Below the pieces are notes generated by a model that made no database searches, was not told the origin of the DNA, and saw only the letters and a list, made by a program, of their open reading frames with translations. The position numbers and the translations under genes were made by a program. From JBEVOS01 sp964563395 (GTDB lineage Bacteria > Pseudomonadota > Alphaproteobacteria > Caulobacterales > Aquidulcibacteraceae), in the NCBI GenBank assembly GCA_964563395.1, contig CAZLWK010000007.1, forward strand, positions 1 to 64,000: 64,000 nt of DNA, read 5' to 3'. Positions within the stretch are counted from its first letter, which is position 1, and each line of letters opens with the position of its first letter. Shown in pieces: positions 15,866-25,236 of the stretch.

Positions 15866-16351
15866 CTAATCGCCGCCGCGCTGCACGCCGGGGCCGCGCG
15901 ATTCACGGCGCGCGCGCTGCCAATGCAGGATCGCCCAAGCGTGCGATTCATGGCGCACCTTGAGCAGCGCGTCGGCGGCGCTCACCCAAACGAGTTCGTG
16001 ATCGGGCTCGGTCGGCGCGCTGTCGGCGGCGGACAATTCCACTTCGTAGAAGGTCGCCAGCGAATTGCGCGGCTCACCGCGATTGACCCAGAATTGGCCG
16101 GCGCGGCCCACCACGCGCGTGGGCCAGACGGTGAGGCCCGTCTCCTCCAGGAATTCGCGCATCAGCGCGGCGGCCTCGTCCTCGTCGGCCTCCACGCCCC
16201 CGCCGGGCAGATCATATTCGTAGGGCGCGGCCGGACCGATGCGCACCAGCGCCAAGGCGTCCCCGCGCGGACATAAGCCATAGGCGGTGGAGCGCTCCAG
16301 ATAAGTGAGCCCTGGCTGGGTCTTGCCGAATTGCAGCGCGAAACGGGTCAT
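15866..16351 (-). CDS. Nudix hydrolase
   Basis: This 161-residue protein has a perfect Nudix box, G-x5-E-x7-REFLEETGL, at residues 51-73, so it should hydrolyse a nucleoside diphosphate linked to another moiety using Mg2+. The preceding strand (EYDLPGGG) is typical. The C-terminal part (LVWVSAADALLKVRHESHAW) resembles ADP-ribose/NTP-type subfamilies but does not fix the substrate. The length is usual for a single-domain Nudix protein. It converges with the TIR-like gene. Confidence 0.92.
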   Translation of the reverse strand: MTRFALQFGKTQPGLTYLERSTAYGLCPRGDALALVRIGPAAPYEYDLPGGGVEADEDEAAALMREFLEETGLTVWPTRVVGRAGQFWVNRGEPRNSLATFYEVELSAADSAPTEPDHELVWVSAADALLKVRHESHAWAILHWQRARRESRGPGVQRGGD

Positions 16352-16402
16352 GGCGAGCCTTATACGCTCTTTCAGCGCGCGGCCGCAAAGCGGGCGCGGC
16401 GC

Positions 16403-17638
16403 CTACAACACTTCGCGGTGATGCGTCGTCGCCTTGGAGGCCAGCGCGAACCGCGGATCGGGCTCGGCCGCGCGCCCGAGCACGAGATCGGCCATCAGGC
16501 GGCCCGCCTCCGGCCCATGCTTGAAGCCGTGGCCCGATCCCGCGCCGAGCAGAAACGCGCCCGCCGCATCGGGATGGCGATCGATGAGGAAATCGCCATT
16601 GGAGCTGTTTTCATACTGGCAGACGCGGAATTCCGAGAATGGCCGCGCCGCGAGCGCGGGAAAGCGGCGCGCGAGATAAGCGCGCAACAGCGAAGCGCCC
16701 TCTTCGCTCATGCGCCGATCGCCGGTATCGGGATCGAAAGGCGCGCCATGCGCGTCGCGCGCAAGTTTGAAACCGCGCGCTTCGAGATTGGGAAAGCCGT
16801 AATAGAGATCGCCGCCATTGAAATCGGCCCATGTGGGCAGACGCTCTTTTTCGAACGCCATATCGCCGTCCGGCGGCGCGACGAATGCAATCTCCTGGCG
16901 CGTGACGAACATGCGCGCGCCGACGGCGTCGGGAAACAATTTCGGCAGCCATGGCCCGCACGCATAGATGACGGACTCCGCGTGCGCACGCGCGCCGTTC
17001 AGCACAATTGCATGACCGTCGCGCGGATCGGGCGCGGCGTGCGCGAGACGATATTCGCCGCCCTCCTCCACGAAGCGCGCGACGATTTCCTGCACCGCGC
17101 GGCGCGCCATCAGCGCGCCGAATTCCGGCTGATAGAGGCCGAACGCTATTCCGCTGAAATCGAATTGGGGCCAGCGCCGCGCCATGGCGCGCGCATCGAT
17201 CTCCTGCAAGGGCAAATTCAAGGCGCGATGCGCCTCGATGGACTCGCGCGCATACGGAACCATCTCGTTGAAGAGGAAGAGCACGCCCGTATCGTGAAAG
17301 AGCGGCAGCGATGCGCGCGCCGACACCGCCTTCCATTCGACGAGCGAGGCGTGCGCCATCGCGGTGTAGACGCGGTCGCGGCCATAGATGGAGCGCGTGG
17401 CGCGGCTTTCCCCGCCAGATGCGGCGCGCGCATTGCCCGGCCCCATCTGATCCACCAGCAGAACGCGCTTGCCGGCGCGCCGCAAATGCACGGCCGTCCA
17501 GGCGCCGAACACGCCGGCGCCGACGACGATGGCATCGTAGCGATCGGACGGCGCGGGCGGGGCCGAAACGGTCGCGCACGCGCTCACGCCAGCCGCGCCG
17601 CCGGCCGCGCCGAGCACCGCTCTCCTAGTCGCGCGCAT
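16403..17638 (-). CDS. Exported FAD-dependent amino-acid oxidase (DAO / SolA-like)
   Basis: This 411-residue flavoprotein has a Tat-like leader (MRATRRAVLGAAGGAAG) ending in VSAC, which could also serve as a lipobox. After it comes the FAD motif YDAIVVGAGVFGAWTAVHLR and the RAASGGESRATRS stretch common in sarcosine and N-methyltryptophan oxidases. It closes with a typical DAO C-terminal FAD contact, LLGAGSGHGFKHGPEAG. Similar enzymes oxidise N-methyl or D-amino acids. An exported copy is unusual in this family. It is divergent from the TonB receptor gene, with 234 bases between them, so uptake of the product is conceivable. Confidence 0.85.
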   Translation of the reverse strand: MRATRRAVLGAAGGAAGVSACATVSAPPAPSDRYDAIVVGAGVFGAWTAVHLRRAGKRVLLVDQMGPGNARAASGGESRATRSIYGRDRVYTAMAHASLVEWKAVSARASLPLFHDTGVLFLFNEMVPYARESIEAHRALNLPLQEIDARAMARRWPQFDFSGIAFGLYQPEFGALMARRAVQEIVARFVEEGGEYRLAHAAPDPRDGHAIVLNGARAHAESVIYACGPWLPKLFPDAVGARMFVTRQEIAFVAPPDGDMAFEKERLPTWADFNGGDLYYGFPNLEARGFKLARDAHGAPFDPDTGDRRMSEEGASLLRAYLARRFPALAARPFSEFRVCQYENSSNGDFLIDRHPDAAGAFLLGAGSGHGFKHGPEAGRLMADLVLGRAAEPDPRFALASKATTHHREVL

Positions 17639-17872
17639 GGGGATAAATCCTGTGAAATTGTGGCATTCGCGTCACATTCGCCAAGACTTATCGCGCCGGC
17701 AAGCCCGATCCAGGCGGATTGTGTTGACGATTCGGCCTTCGCTTGGCGGGTATGCGGCAAGGGTGCGGGTATGCGCGCCAAACGCGCCTCGTCGCGTCGC
17801 GCGCAGCCCCCGCTTTCGAAGTCAGAAGAAAATCAACAACGCGATTCGCGCACGGCGCGAGGGAGCCCCTGA

Positions 17873-20263
17873 ATGAAAATTGGAAAAAGTTGGCTGCTTG
17901 CAGCTTTCGCCGCCGCCGCGCCGCTTGGCGGCCAGGCCTTGGCGCAAGATTCATCGGATGAAATCGTCGTCACCGCCACCAAGCGCGCGACCTCGATCCA
18001 GGACGTGCCGTTCTCGGTGAACGCGCAAACCCAAGAAGACATCGAGCGCACCGGCGCGACGACGCTGGAAGACATTTCGCGCAATGTCGCCGGTCTCGCG
18101 ATCCAAAACCTCGGCCCGGGCCAAAGCCAAGTCGCGCTGCGCGGCGTGAGCGCCGGCCAGATCGTGCGCGACCAGCCGGGCGTGAAAGAGCAAGTCGGCG
18201 TCTATCTCGACGAGAGCGTCGTTTCGCTGTCGCTGTTCACGCCCGATCTCGATCTCTTCGACCTCAATCGCGTTGAAACGCTGCGCGGCCCGCAAGGCAC
18301 GCTGTTCGGCTCCGGTTCGGTCGGCGGCACGGTGCGCTACATCACCAACCAGCCCGAACTCGGCGTGTTCTCCGGGTCGCTGGAAGGCAATGTCAACACG
18401 CTCACCGATGGCGGCACGGGCGGCCACATCAAGGGCATGATCAATGCGCCGATCGGCGATTCCGCCGCGCTGCGCGTGGTCGGCTATCACACCGAATATG
18501 CCGGCTTCATCGACGCGCTGCGTCCGGGCGGCGCGCGCTCGGAAGACGTCAATGACGGCGAGCGCACGGGCGTGCGCGCGGCGTTGACCGTCCAGGCGAC
18601 GCCGAACCTCACGATCACGCCGCGCATCGTCTATCAGGACGTCGAGGTGAACGGCTTCAACCGCCAAGAGGTGTTCAACCTCTACGCCAATCCGTTCCTC
18701 TCCGATCCGGTGCAGCTTGGCGAGCGCGAGCAATTCCTGCTGCTCGACGAGCAATTCACCGACGAGACCATGCTCGCCGACGTGAACGTGAATTGGGATC
18801 TGGGCGGCGTGACGCTGACCTCGATCACCTCTTATCTCGATCGCGAAATCCTGGTGAGCCGCGACGCCAGCGCGCTGACCGGTTCGGTCACCATCGATCT
18901 CGGCTTCGATCCGGCCGCCGTGCTGATCCCCTCCAACCTCCGCGACACCACGGAATTGGAGCAATTCACGCAGGAAGTGCGTCTCGCCTCCAATGGCGAT
19001 GGCCCGTTCCAATGGTTGGTCGGCGCCTTCTATTCGGACGTCGAGCGGGTCTACGCGCAGCGCCTTCCAACGCCCGGCTATGACGCCGCGCAGGACGCCT
19101 ACGCCGCCATCGTCAACGCGGACGCCGATCCGGACAATGATTTCCCGACCTCGGCGCAAACCGCGAACGGCTATGGCCCGGATTCGCCCTACAATTCGGA
19201 CCTGCCCTACAGCATCGAGCAAGTCGCGGTGTTCGGCGAAGCGAGCTACGACGTCACCGAGAAGCTGACGCTCACGGTCGGCGCGCGCTGGTATTCGTTC
19301 GAGGAAGAGCGTTCGTTCACGTCGGGCGGCGTCTTCTCCAACGGCGACAACCGCACCGACGCGACCGAATCCGACGGCGTCACGCCGCGCGTGATCGCAA
19401 GCTATGAAGCCACCGACGACGTCACCTTCAACGCGCAAGCGAGCCAGGGCTTCCGCCTTGGCGGCGTCAACGATCCGCTGAACGTGCCGCTGTGCACGCC
19501 CGAGGATGAAGCCATCTTCGGCGACTTCCAATCCTACGAAGACGAAACCTCGTGGAATTACGAAGCCGGCGTGAAGGTGTCGCGCCCCAGCTTCACGTTC
19601 AACGCGGCCGTCTTCTACAACGACATCTCCGATCTGCAGGTCACGCTCGACGCGGGCTCCTGCTCGTCGCGGATTTCGTTCAATGTGCCCGAAGCGCACG
19701 CCTCGGGCCTGGAAGCGGAATTCAGCTGGATGCCCGTCGATGGGCTTGAATTCTCGTTCGCCGGTTCGGTCACGGAAGCGGAGTTCGACTCCACCGTGCG
19801 CGACGGCGGCGGCAACGTCATCGGCGGCATCGAGGAAGGCAATCGCCTCGCCTCCGTGCCGGAATATCAATTCGCCGCCACCGCGGCGTATTATTTCCCG
19901 CTGAACCTGTTCGCCAATGAAACCGAAGCCTTCGTGGCCGCCTCGGTGCAGCATGTCGGCAGCCGCTTCACGCAGCCGTCCGACCAGGTGGACAATCCGC
20001 GCACCTTCGTCTCGGGCCTGCCGTTCGGCGGCGCCACGGGCGCGGAAGGCACGGTCGTCGATCTCGAACTCGACAGCTACACCATCCTCAACATCAATGG
20101 CGGCGTCGACGCCGGCCCCTGGTCGTTCATCGCCTACGTGAACAACGTGACCGATGAAAACGCCAACCTCGCCTTCGACCGCGAACGCGGCGGGCGCGCG
20201 CGTCTGGCGTTCCACACCAATCAGCCGCGTACGTTCGGCGTCACGGCGCGCCGCGAATTCTAA
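17873..20263 (+). CDS. TonB-dependent receptor
   Basis: This 796-residue outer-membrane receptor has a signal peptide (cleavage after ALAQ), an early TonB-box-like EIVVTATKR, the plug domain (VPFSVNAQTQEDIERTGATT through RVETLRGPQGTLFGSGSVGG) and a 22-strand barrel ending with the aromatic-terminated NQPRTFGVTARREF. It is of the type abundant in Caulobacterales and sphingomonads for carbohydrate, polyphenol or amino-acid derived ligands. The ligand cannot be read off. A strong intrinsic terminator follows the stop, so it is a single transcription unit. It is divergent from the exported FAD oxidase. Confidence 0.95.
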   Translation: MKIGKSWLLAAFAAAAPLGGQALAQDSSDEIVVTATKRATSIQDVPFSVNAQTQEDIERTGATTLEDISRNVAGLAIQNLGPGQSQVALRGVSAGQIVRDQPGVKEQVGVYLDESVVSLSLFTPDLDLFDLNRVETLRGPQGTLFGSGSVGGTVRYITNQPELGVFSGSLEGNVNTLTDGGTGGHIKGMINAPIGDSAALRVVGYHTEYAGFIDALRPGGARSEDVNDGERTGVRAALTVQATPNLTITPRIVYQDVEVNGFNRQEVFNLYANPFLSDPVQLGEREQFLLLDEQFTDETMLADVNVNWDLGGVTLTSITSYLDREILVSRDASALTGSVTIDLGFDPAAVLIPSNLRDTTELEQFTQEVRLASNGDGPFQWLVGAFYSDVERVYAQRLPTPGYDAAQDAYAAIVNADADPDNDFPTSAQTANGYGPDSPYNSDLPYSIEQVAVFGEASYDVTEKLTLTVGARWYSFEEERSFTSGGVFSNGDNRTDATESDGVTPRVIASYEATDDVTFNAQASQGFRLGGVNDPLNVPLCTPEDEAIFGDFQSYEDETSWNYEAGVKVSRPSFTFNAAVFYNDISDLQVTLDAGSCSSRISFNVPEAHASGLEAEFSWMPVDGLEFSFAGSVTEAEFDSTVRDGGGNVIGGIEEGNRLASVPEYQFAATAAYYFPLNLFANETEAFVAASVQHVGSRFTQPSDQVDNPRTFVSGLPFGGATGAEGTVVDLELDSYTILNINGGVDAGPWSFIAYVNNVTDENANLAFDRERGGRARLAFHTNQPRTFGVTARREF

Positions 20264-20287
20264 AGCGCGCGTCACACTGAAGTTCTT

Positions 20288-20321
20288 GGGGGCGGATCGG
20301 GAAACCGGTCCGCCCCTTTTT
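20288..20321 (+). terminator. Intrinsic terminator of the TonB receptor gene
   Basis: A 12-bp stem (GGGGCGGATCGG / CCGGTCCGCCCC, with one G-T pair) closed by a GAAA tetraloop is followed immediately by TTTTT. It begins 25 bases after the receptor stop. This is the clearest factor-independent terminator in the window. Confidence 0.92.
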
Positions 20322-20405
20322 CATGCGCCTTCACGCGCCCCTTTTCACGCGCCTGTGCGCGCGGCCCGATTGCCAAGCACGAAGCGCCATGGCTTTTTCG
20401 CGCGC

Positions 20406-21209
20406 ATGGATACGCTGTCCGCTCAATCGAGCCCGTTCAATCCGGTCGCGCTCATCACCGGCGCGGCCTCCGGCATCGGCCTTGCGATCGCGCACCGCCT
20501 CGCGCGGCTTGCGACCGGGGGCCTTCTTCTCATCGACAGCAACGAGGATGCGCTCGCCGCCGCCGCCGACAGCCTTTCCGATCCGCCCGAGCGCGTCTCC
20601 ATGCTGGCCATGGATGTCCGCGACGAACAGCGCTGGCGCGATGCGCGCGGCTTCATCGCGGCGCATTATGGGCGGCTCGATTGGGCCGTGGTCAGCGCCG
20701 GTATAGCCAGCGCCTCGCCTATCGCGGAGACAACGCTCGAGGAATGGCGCCGCGTCGTCTCCATCAATCTCGACGGCGCGTTCTTGACGTTGCAAACGGC
20801 GATGCCGTTCATGCGCAACAATTCCGATGGCGGCGCGGTCGTGCTGATCGGTTCGGCCACGGGTTTCAAGGCCGAAGTGGGCACGGGCGCCTACGGCGCC
20901 TCCAAGGCGGGCCTCCTCCAACTCATGCGCGTGGCCGCCAAGGAGGGCGCGCCCGACCGCATCCGCGTCAACGCCATCGCGCCGGGCGGGGTTGAAACGC
21001 CAATGTGGCGCGACGCGCCCTTCTTTCAGGATCTGGTGGACGAGACCGGCTCGGAGCGCGCCGCCTTCGACAAGCTGGCCGCCATGGGCACGCCGCTGGC
21101 GCGCTTCGCCAGCGCCGACGACATCGCCCGTCTCACCGAAACCTTGCTTGTGGATTGCCCGACCGTCACCGGCGCCACGCTCGTAGCCGACGGCGGCTAT
21201 TCGCTCTAA
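20406..21209 (+). CDS. Short-chain dehydrogenase/reductase
   Basis: This 267-residue SDR has the NAD(P) motif TGAASGIG at residues 18-25, the acidic LLIDSNED following strand 2 (suggesting NAD over NADP), the NxxG-like VVSAGIASAS, the catalytic Ser in LIGSATG and Y-G-A-S-K. A classical C-terminal VTGATLVADGGYSL completes it. I chose the ATG at 20406, directly before the Rossmann fold; the frame is open further upstream but that part covers the terminator. Substrate unknown. It is followed after 28 bases by a DUF4282 gene. Confidence 0.93.
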   Translation: MDTLSAQSSPFNPVALITGAASGIGLAIAHRLARLATGGLLLIDSNEDALAAAADSLSDPPERVSMLAMDVRDEQRWRDARGFIAAHYGRLDWAVVSAGIASASPIAETTLEEWRRVVSINLDGAFLTLQTAMPFMRNNSDGGAVVLIGSATGFKAEVGTGAYGASKAGLLQLMRVAAKEGAPDRIRVNAIAPGGVETPMWRDAPFFQDLVDETGSERAAFDKLAAMGTPLARFASADDIARLTETLLVDCPTVTGATLVADGGYSL

Positions 21210-21237
21210 GCACGCCTTGGAGAGAGCGGGGTTTCAG

Positions 21238-21552
21238 ATGCAATCGATCGTGCAGCGCTTTTGGGGCTTCGACAAATTGCTCGGGCCGCTGCTGGTCAAG
21301 ATCATCTATTATCTGGGGCTCGCGGGGCTAGCGCTCGCGGTGTTCTTCGCGGTGGCGGGCGCGCTTTTCCTTTTGCCGAACAATCCGCTGCGCGGGCTCT
21401 TGATGCTGGTGTTCGCGCCTGCCATGGGGGCTGTGGCGCTGGTCTATTGGCGCTTTCTCTGCGAGCTCTTCATGCTGGCGTTCCGCTCCTATGAGCGGCT
21501 GAGCGAGATCAGCGACAAGCTCGGCGGCGCCGATCGCGGCGCGCTGTTCTGA
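21238..21552 (+). CDS. DUF4282 small membrane protein
   Basis: This 104-residue protein has two hydrophobic segments (IIYYLGLAGLALAVFFAVAG and GLLMLVFAPAMGAVALVYWR) and the DUF4282 signature FWGFDKLLGPLLVKIIYYLG with the later RFLCELFMLAFRSYERLSEI. Function is unknown; the family is common beside DUF or septation-related genes. The ATG at 21238 is preferred, with GGAGAG 13 bases upstream; a TTG at 21217 would add seven residues. Confidence 0.85.
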   Translation: MQSIVQRFWGFDKLLGPLLVKIIYYLGLAGLALAVFFAVAGALFLLPNNPLRGLLMLVFAPAMGAVALVYWRFLCELFMLAFRSYERLSEISDKLGGADRGALF

Positions 21553-21558
21553 CCGGCT

Positions 21559-21909
21559 TCAATCGTTGGCGGCGTCCATGCGCGGCAGCGCGCGCAGCGC
21601 CTCGGCCAGCGCGGTCTGCACCTCGCTGAGGAAAGCGGCGATCTCGCGCGCGTCCGGCGCGCTGAGGCGCGTGGCCGCCTCCGCCGCCTCGCACGCCTCG
21701 GCGAGCTTCCAGAGGCCCAGCCCGCGCGCCGAGCCCTTCAGCGTGTGCACAGCGTCGCGCCAGGTATGCACGGGCGCATCGGGGATGATCAGCCGGCGCC
21801 AGAGCAGCGCCTGACCGCGGAACAGCGCCACGATCTCGGCCTGGAGGGCCGGATCGTCTCCGGTCATGTGCCGGAAATGATCGATGTCGAGCACGAGCGC
21901 TGCGGCCAT
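21559..21909 (-). CDS. Stand-alone HPt phosphotransfer protein
   Basis: This 116-residue helical protein has the histidine phosphotransfer motif AVHTLKGSARGLG with the phosphorylatable His at 55, in the normal four-helix bundle layout. Such proteins relay phosphate between hybrid kinases and response regulators. No kinase or regulator is adjacent, so its partners are elsewhere. The ATG at 21909 has GGGGGA ten bases upstream; a TTG at 21927 is a weaker alternative. It converges with the DUF4282 gene. Confidence 0.88.
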   Translation of the reverse strand: MAAALVLDIDHFRHMTGDDPALQAEIVALFRGQALLWRRLIIPDAPVHTWRDAVHTLKGSARGLGLWKLAEACEAAEAATRLSAPDAREIAAFLSEVQTALAEALRALPRMDAAND

Positions 21910-21965
21910 GGCGCGCTTATCCCCCAAAAGCGCGGCTTTATAATGACGTTTGGCTTAAGGCTCCG

Positions 21966-22664
21966 CTAAGGAAAGGCTGGAGCCCCGAATAGAATCGGGT
22001 GCGCGAAGGCCATGCCGGCGAAGGCGGCCGCGCCCACCAGAAGCGGCAGCCAGATCTCGCCCAGCGCCAGTTTGTTGCGCCCCTGCGCGATCGCGGCGAA
22101 CGGCACGTTGGAGGTGACCGCCGCGAACCGCGCCCAGCCCTCCGGATCGCGCGCCGCGCCTTTCCTGTCGATCGAGCGCGTGCCCAGGAGCACCATGAGC
22201 GCGAGCCCCCCGAACAGCATCAGCGCGAAGCGCTCGCCATTGGCCGCGAGATGGCCGAACCCCCAAAGCGCCACGCCCCAGAGGAAGGGGTGGCGCGTGA
22301 CGCGCAGGAGGCCCTTGGCGGGCTCATCGCGTTTCAGCGTGCCTTCAAAGCCAGCCAGCGTCGGCCCAGGCGTCATCAACCCGCCCACGCCGAGGAGAAA
22401 TCCGAGGAGCACCAGCGTATGCGCCGCGCGCCGGCCCCAATCGGGGGGCGCCCAGAGCGGCTGGTTGAGCGGATCGAACGGGTTGGCGCGCATCTGGCCA
22501 TAGGCGATGACGAGCCAGGCGATGAGCCCGGCCGAGGCCAGCGAGAACGCGATCCGATAGGGCCCCTCCCCGATCCGCCCGACGAGCGCGCGGCGAAGGC
22601 CCGTGGCGCTGAGGCCCACATGGATGAACACGAATGCGCCCAGCGCCAAAACAAAGCCCGACAT
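21966..22664 (-). CDS. nnrU: NnrU-family membrane protein
   Basis: This 232-residue integral membrane protein has six or so hydrophobic segments and the NnrU signature RVTRHPFLWGVALWGFGHLAANG, typical of this isoprenylcysteine-methyltransferase-like fold. It also carries the N-terminal FVFIHVGLSATGLRR. NnrU was first noted beside nitric-oxide reductase genes, but many family members have no link to denitrification and none is seen here. I chose the ATG at 22664 because it begins the first membrane helix; the frame is open upstream with unrelated, basic sequence. Confidence 0.88.
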   Translation of the reverse strand: MSGFVLALGAFVFIHVGLSATGLRRALVGRIGEGPYRIAFSLASAGLIAWLVIAYGQMRANPFDPLNQPLWAPPDWGRRAAHTLVLLGFLLGVGGLMTPGPTLAGFEGTLKRDEPAKGLLRVTRHPFLWGVALWGFGHLAANGERFALMLFGGLALMVLLGTRSIDRKGAARDPEGWARFAAVTSNVPFAAIAQGRNKLALGEIWLPLLVGAAAFAGMAFAHPILFGAPAFP

Positions 22665-22942
22665 GAGCGGCCTCCCCGTTTGTTTCCTTGCCCTTAGAGT
22701 GCTGTGCGCCGCGCCCGAACCGCAAGCGGTCTCACTCAAGGCGCGGAGCGCGGAGCGCGACGCATCTCCGTGCTCGCGACGGCGGCGAGGGATATGCAAG
22801 CCGGGCGGGCGGACGCGTTTGGGAACGGCGCCTGCCGGGAGACGCTTCCTCGCTTGCGCCGCCGCCCGCCTTGGTTAAATTCCGCGCTCCATCGATTTCA
22901 GCTCTGAGTCGCCCCACGCGCTCGGCGCCGCCCCGATGGGCC

Positions 22943-23018
<76 letters not shown>

Positions 23019-23206
23019 TAAGCAAAGCCGATCTCTGACTGGCGGATCACGTCGCTTCCGGAGCCGCATCGGAAGTTTGCGCTTTCCCCGTGCATTCCGG
23101 CTTTTTCTGTATTCGTGCGCCGTCCGCCATGCCACATCACCACTGTTTGCAGATCAGGCATGGCGGTTTAACGCGTCTTCCGGGCGGTTGGAGCGATGGC
23201 GCGCGG

Positions 23207-24178
23207 TCAGCTCCGCGCGAACCAGTCGAGGACGCGCGCGGTGGCGCGATCGATATCGGCGGGCTGGTCGTAATAAGAGAGGTGGGGCGTGTCGTCCCAG
23301 ATCATGGCCTTCCGCGTGGCGGCGGGCAGCGCATCGTAATGACGGCGCGCGGCGGGCGGCAGGAAGCAGGCATCGCCATGGATCATCAGCCAGGGCGTGG
23401 TGAGGCGCCGCGCGGCGCCGAGGCTCTCGAACGCGAGCAAATCCGCGTCGCTCATCACGGCGTAGCGATTGTCCCATTGGCCGCGATCGGCCCAAGGCTG
23501 ATACCAGCTCCAGGGCAGCTCGCCCGGCATGCCGACATTCGCGTCGGTTTGCGAAACGCCCGGGATGTAATCCACCGCGCCGGTCGATAGGAATTTGGCG
23601 CGCGCGGCGAGGCCGGCCGCGAGGCGGCGGTCATAGCCCTCCTGCGTGAGCCAGGCGATGTCGCCCTCATGGTCACGATAGTGGCCGGCGATCGTCGCAA
23701 GGCCCGCGACTTTGCCGGACCGCGCGGCCGCGACCACCGCCACGGACGAGCCCTGGCAGATGCCCAGCACGAAAATGCGCGCGGGGTCCACGTCAGGGCG
23801 CGACGCGAGATAATCCACCGCCGCGATCAGATCTTCGACCTTGTGCGCAGGATTTTCCCATGCGCGCGGGGCGCCACCGCTCTCGCCGCGATACCGGCTG
23901 TCATAGGCGAGCGCGACGTAGCCGGCCGCAGCCAGGCGGCGCGCATATTGGGTCGGCGCCTGCTCTTTCTGATACGTCATGGGGCCGATGATGGCGACCG
24001 CCGGCTTTCGTCCTTGGCGCGACGGCGCGTGGAGATCGCCCACCAGGGTTTCGCCGGCGCTCACGAAACGCACCTTGGACGTGCCCGTGGCGGCATGAGC
24101 GGCGCCCAGCGCGGCCGCGCCGATGCCGGCTGCGAAGGTGAGGCCGAACTGGCGGCGGTTCATAGCAAAAGCGGTCAT
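23207..24178 (-). CDS. Exported alpha/beta hydrolase with Cys nucleophile (dienelactone hydrolase / YcjY-like)
   Basis: This 323-residue enzyme has a Tat leader (NRRQFGLTFAAG) and signal cleavage near AHAA. The nucleophile elbow reads GICQGSS with Cys141 in place of Ser, as in dienelactone hydrolases and the YcjY-like group. The acid and His are plausibly in the C-terminal IHGDACFLP and DDTPHLSYYD segments. It should hydrolyse an ester or lactone in the periplasm. It is divergent from a LysR regulator with 107 bases between them, which suggests regulation by it. GGAG lies about eight bases before the ATG. Confidence 0.85.
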   Translation of the reverse strand: MTAFAMNRRQFGLTFAAGIGAAALGAAHAATGTSKVRFVSAGETLVGDLHAPSRQGRKPAVAIIGPMTYQKEQAPTQYARRLAAAGYVALAYDSRYRGESGGAPRAWENPAHKVEDLIAAVDYLASRPDVDPARIFVLGICQGSSVAVVAAARSGKVAGLATIAGHYRDHEGDIAWLTQEGYDRRLAAGLAARAKFLSTGAVDYIPGVSQTDANVGMPGELPWSWYQPWADRGQWDNRYAVMSDADLLAFESLGAARRLTTPWLMIHGDACFLPPAARRHYDALPAATRKAMIWDDTPHLSYYDQPADIDRATARVLDWFARS

Positions 24179-24234
24179 GGCGGTCTCCGTTGGCGTCGGT
24201 CTCGTCCGACGCCGCGAAGATCGCCCAGCCCCAT

Positions 24235-24263
24235 CATCAAGATAATCCGCTTTTTCCTTGATG
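24235..24263. promoter_or_regulatory. Candidate LysR operator in the hydrolase-lysR intergenic region
   Basis: Perfect 7-bp arms CATCAAG (24235-24241) and CTTGATG (24257-24263) are separated by 15 bases, between divergent hydrolase and lysR genes. The placement fits autoregulated LysR pairs, though the spacing is wider than the usual T-N11-A core. Confidence 0.4.
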
Positions 24264-24285
24264 CGTTTTCAAGTAAAATTTAAAA

Positions 24286-25179
24286 ATGAACCGAAACCTG
24301 TTCGAGGGCGTAGCGGTGTTCGTTGAGGTGGCGCGTCGGCGCAGCTTCACCGCCGCCGCGCGGGAGCTCGGCGTGACGCCCGCCGCGATCAGCTGGACGG
24401 TGAAGCAGCTCGAGGCCCGCGCAGGCGCCCCTCTGCTCGCCCGCACCACCCGCGATGTCGCGCTCACCGAGGCCGGCGAGGCTTTCCTGGCGCACGCCAC
24501 TTCCGGCGTCGCGGCGATCGTCGCCGGGCTGGAAGCGGTGCAGGCGCTGGGCGGGCGCCCGGCCGGCCGGCTCCGGCTCAACATCCCGTCCGTGGCGCAG
24601 GGCTTGATGGAGCCTCTGATCCCCGCCTTCTGCGCCGCCTATCCGGAGATTGAACTCGAACTCTATGTCGAAGACCGTTTGGTCAACATCGTCGAAGAGG
24701 GGTTCGACGCGGGCGTGCGCATTGGCGAGATGATCGCGGCGGACATGGTGGCGGTGCGCCTCACCGCGCCCTCCACTTTCTGCATCGCCGGCGCGCCCGC
24801 CTATTTCGCGCGCCACGGTCGGCCCGAGCGGCCCGAGGATTTGAGCGGGCATGTGTGCATCAATTTCCGCCAAACCGCGCGCGGCGGGCTCTATCGCTGG
24901 GAGTTCGAGGAGGCGGGCCGCGAGATCGAGGTCGCGGTCGCCGGGCCGCTGATCGTCAACACCAACACGTTGATGCTGTCGGCCTGCGTCGCGGGCGTGG
25001 GCCTTGCCTATTCGTTGACCGACCTGATCGGGCCGCTCATCGGCGCGGGCCTTCTCGAAACCGCGCTCGACGGTTTCATGCCCGATAATCCAGGGCTCTT
25101 CCTCTATTTTCCGAGCCGCGATCAGGTCTCGCCGAAGCTGCGCGCGTTTATCGACTTTGCAACGAAGCGGACGGGCTGA
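24286..25179 (+). CDS. LysR-family transcriptional regulator
   Basis: This 297-residue regulator has the LysR winged helix at residues 1-62 (FVEVARRRSFTAAARELGVTPAAISWTVKQLE) and a periplasmic-binding-like effector domain from about residue 90 (LRLNIPSVAQGLMEPLIPAF). It most likely controls the divergent alpha/beta hydrolase gene. The substrate-sensing residues are not predictable. It ends convergently with the D-threonine aldolase-like gene, separated by a hairpin. Confidence 0.93.
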   Translation: MNRNLFEGVAVFVEVARRRSFTAAARELGVTPAAISWTVKQLEARAGAPLLARTTRDVALTEAGEAFLAHATSGVAAIVAGLEAVQALGGRPAGRLRLNIPSVAQGLMEPLIPAFCAAYPEIELELYVEDRLVNIVEEGFDAGVRIGEMIAADMVAVRLTAPSTFCIAGAPAYFARHGRPERPEDLSGHVCINFRQTARGGLYRWEFEEAGREIEVAVAGPLIVNTNTLMLSACVAGVGLAYSLTDLIGPLIGAGLLETALDGFMPDNPGLFLYFPSRDQVSPKLRAFIDFATKRTG

Positions 25180-25195
25180 ACTGACGCTTCCAGGA

Positions 25196-25224
25196 GCGCG
25201 ATCATTTGGTGAGACTGATCGCGC
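25196..25224. terminator. Hairpin between convergent lysR and aldolase-like genes
   Basis: Perfect 9-bp arms GCGCGATCA and TGATCGCGC with an 11-base loop lie just beyond the lysR stop and just before the convergent gene's stop. A T run is lacking, so it could serve as a weak bidirectional terminator. Confidence 0.5.
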
Positions 25225-25236
25225 AAGATTTGCCGC

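Noticed and set aside
17951..20275. Very long minus-strand open frame (774 codons) opposite the TonB receptor gene
   Set aside because: It is antisense to a clear receptor, has an Arg/Gly/Val-rich composition typical of GC-rich shadow frames, and shows no family motif.
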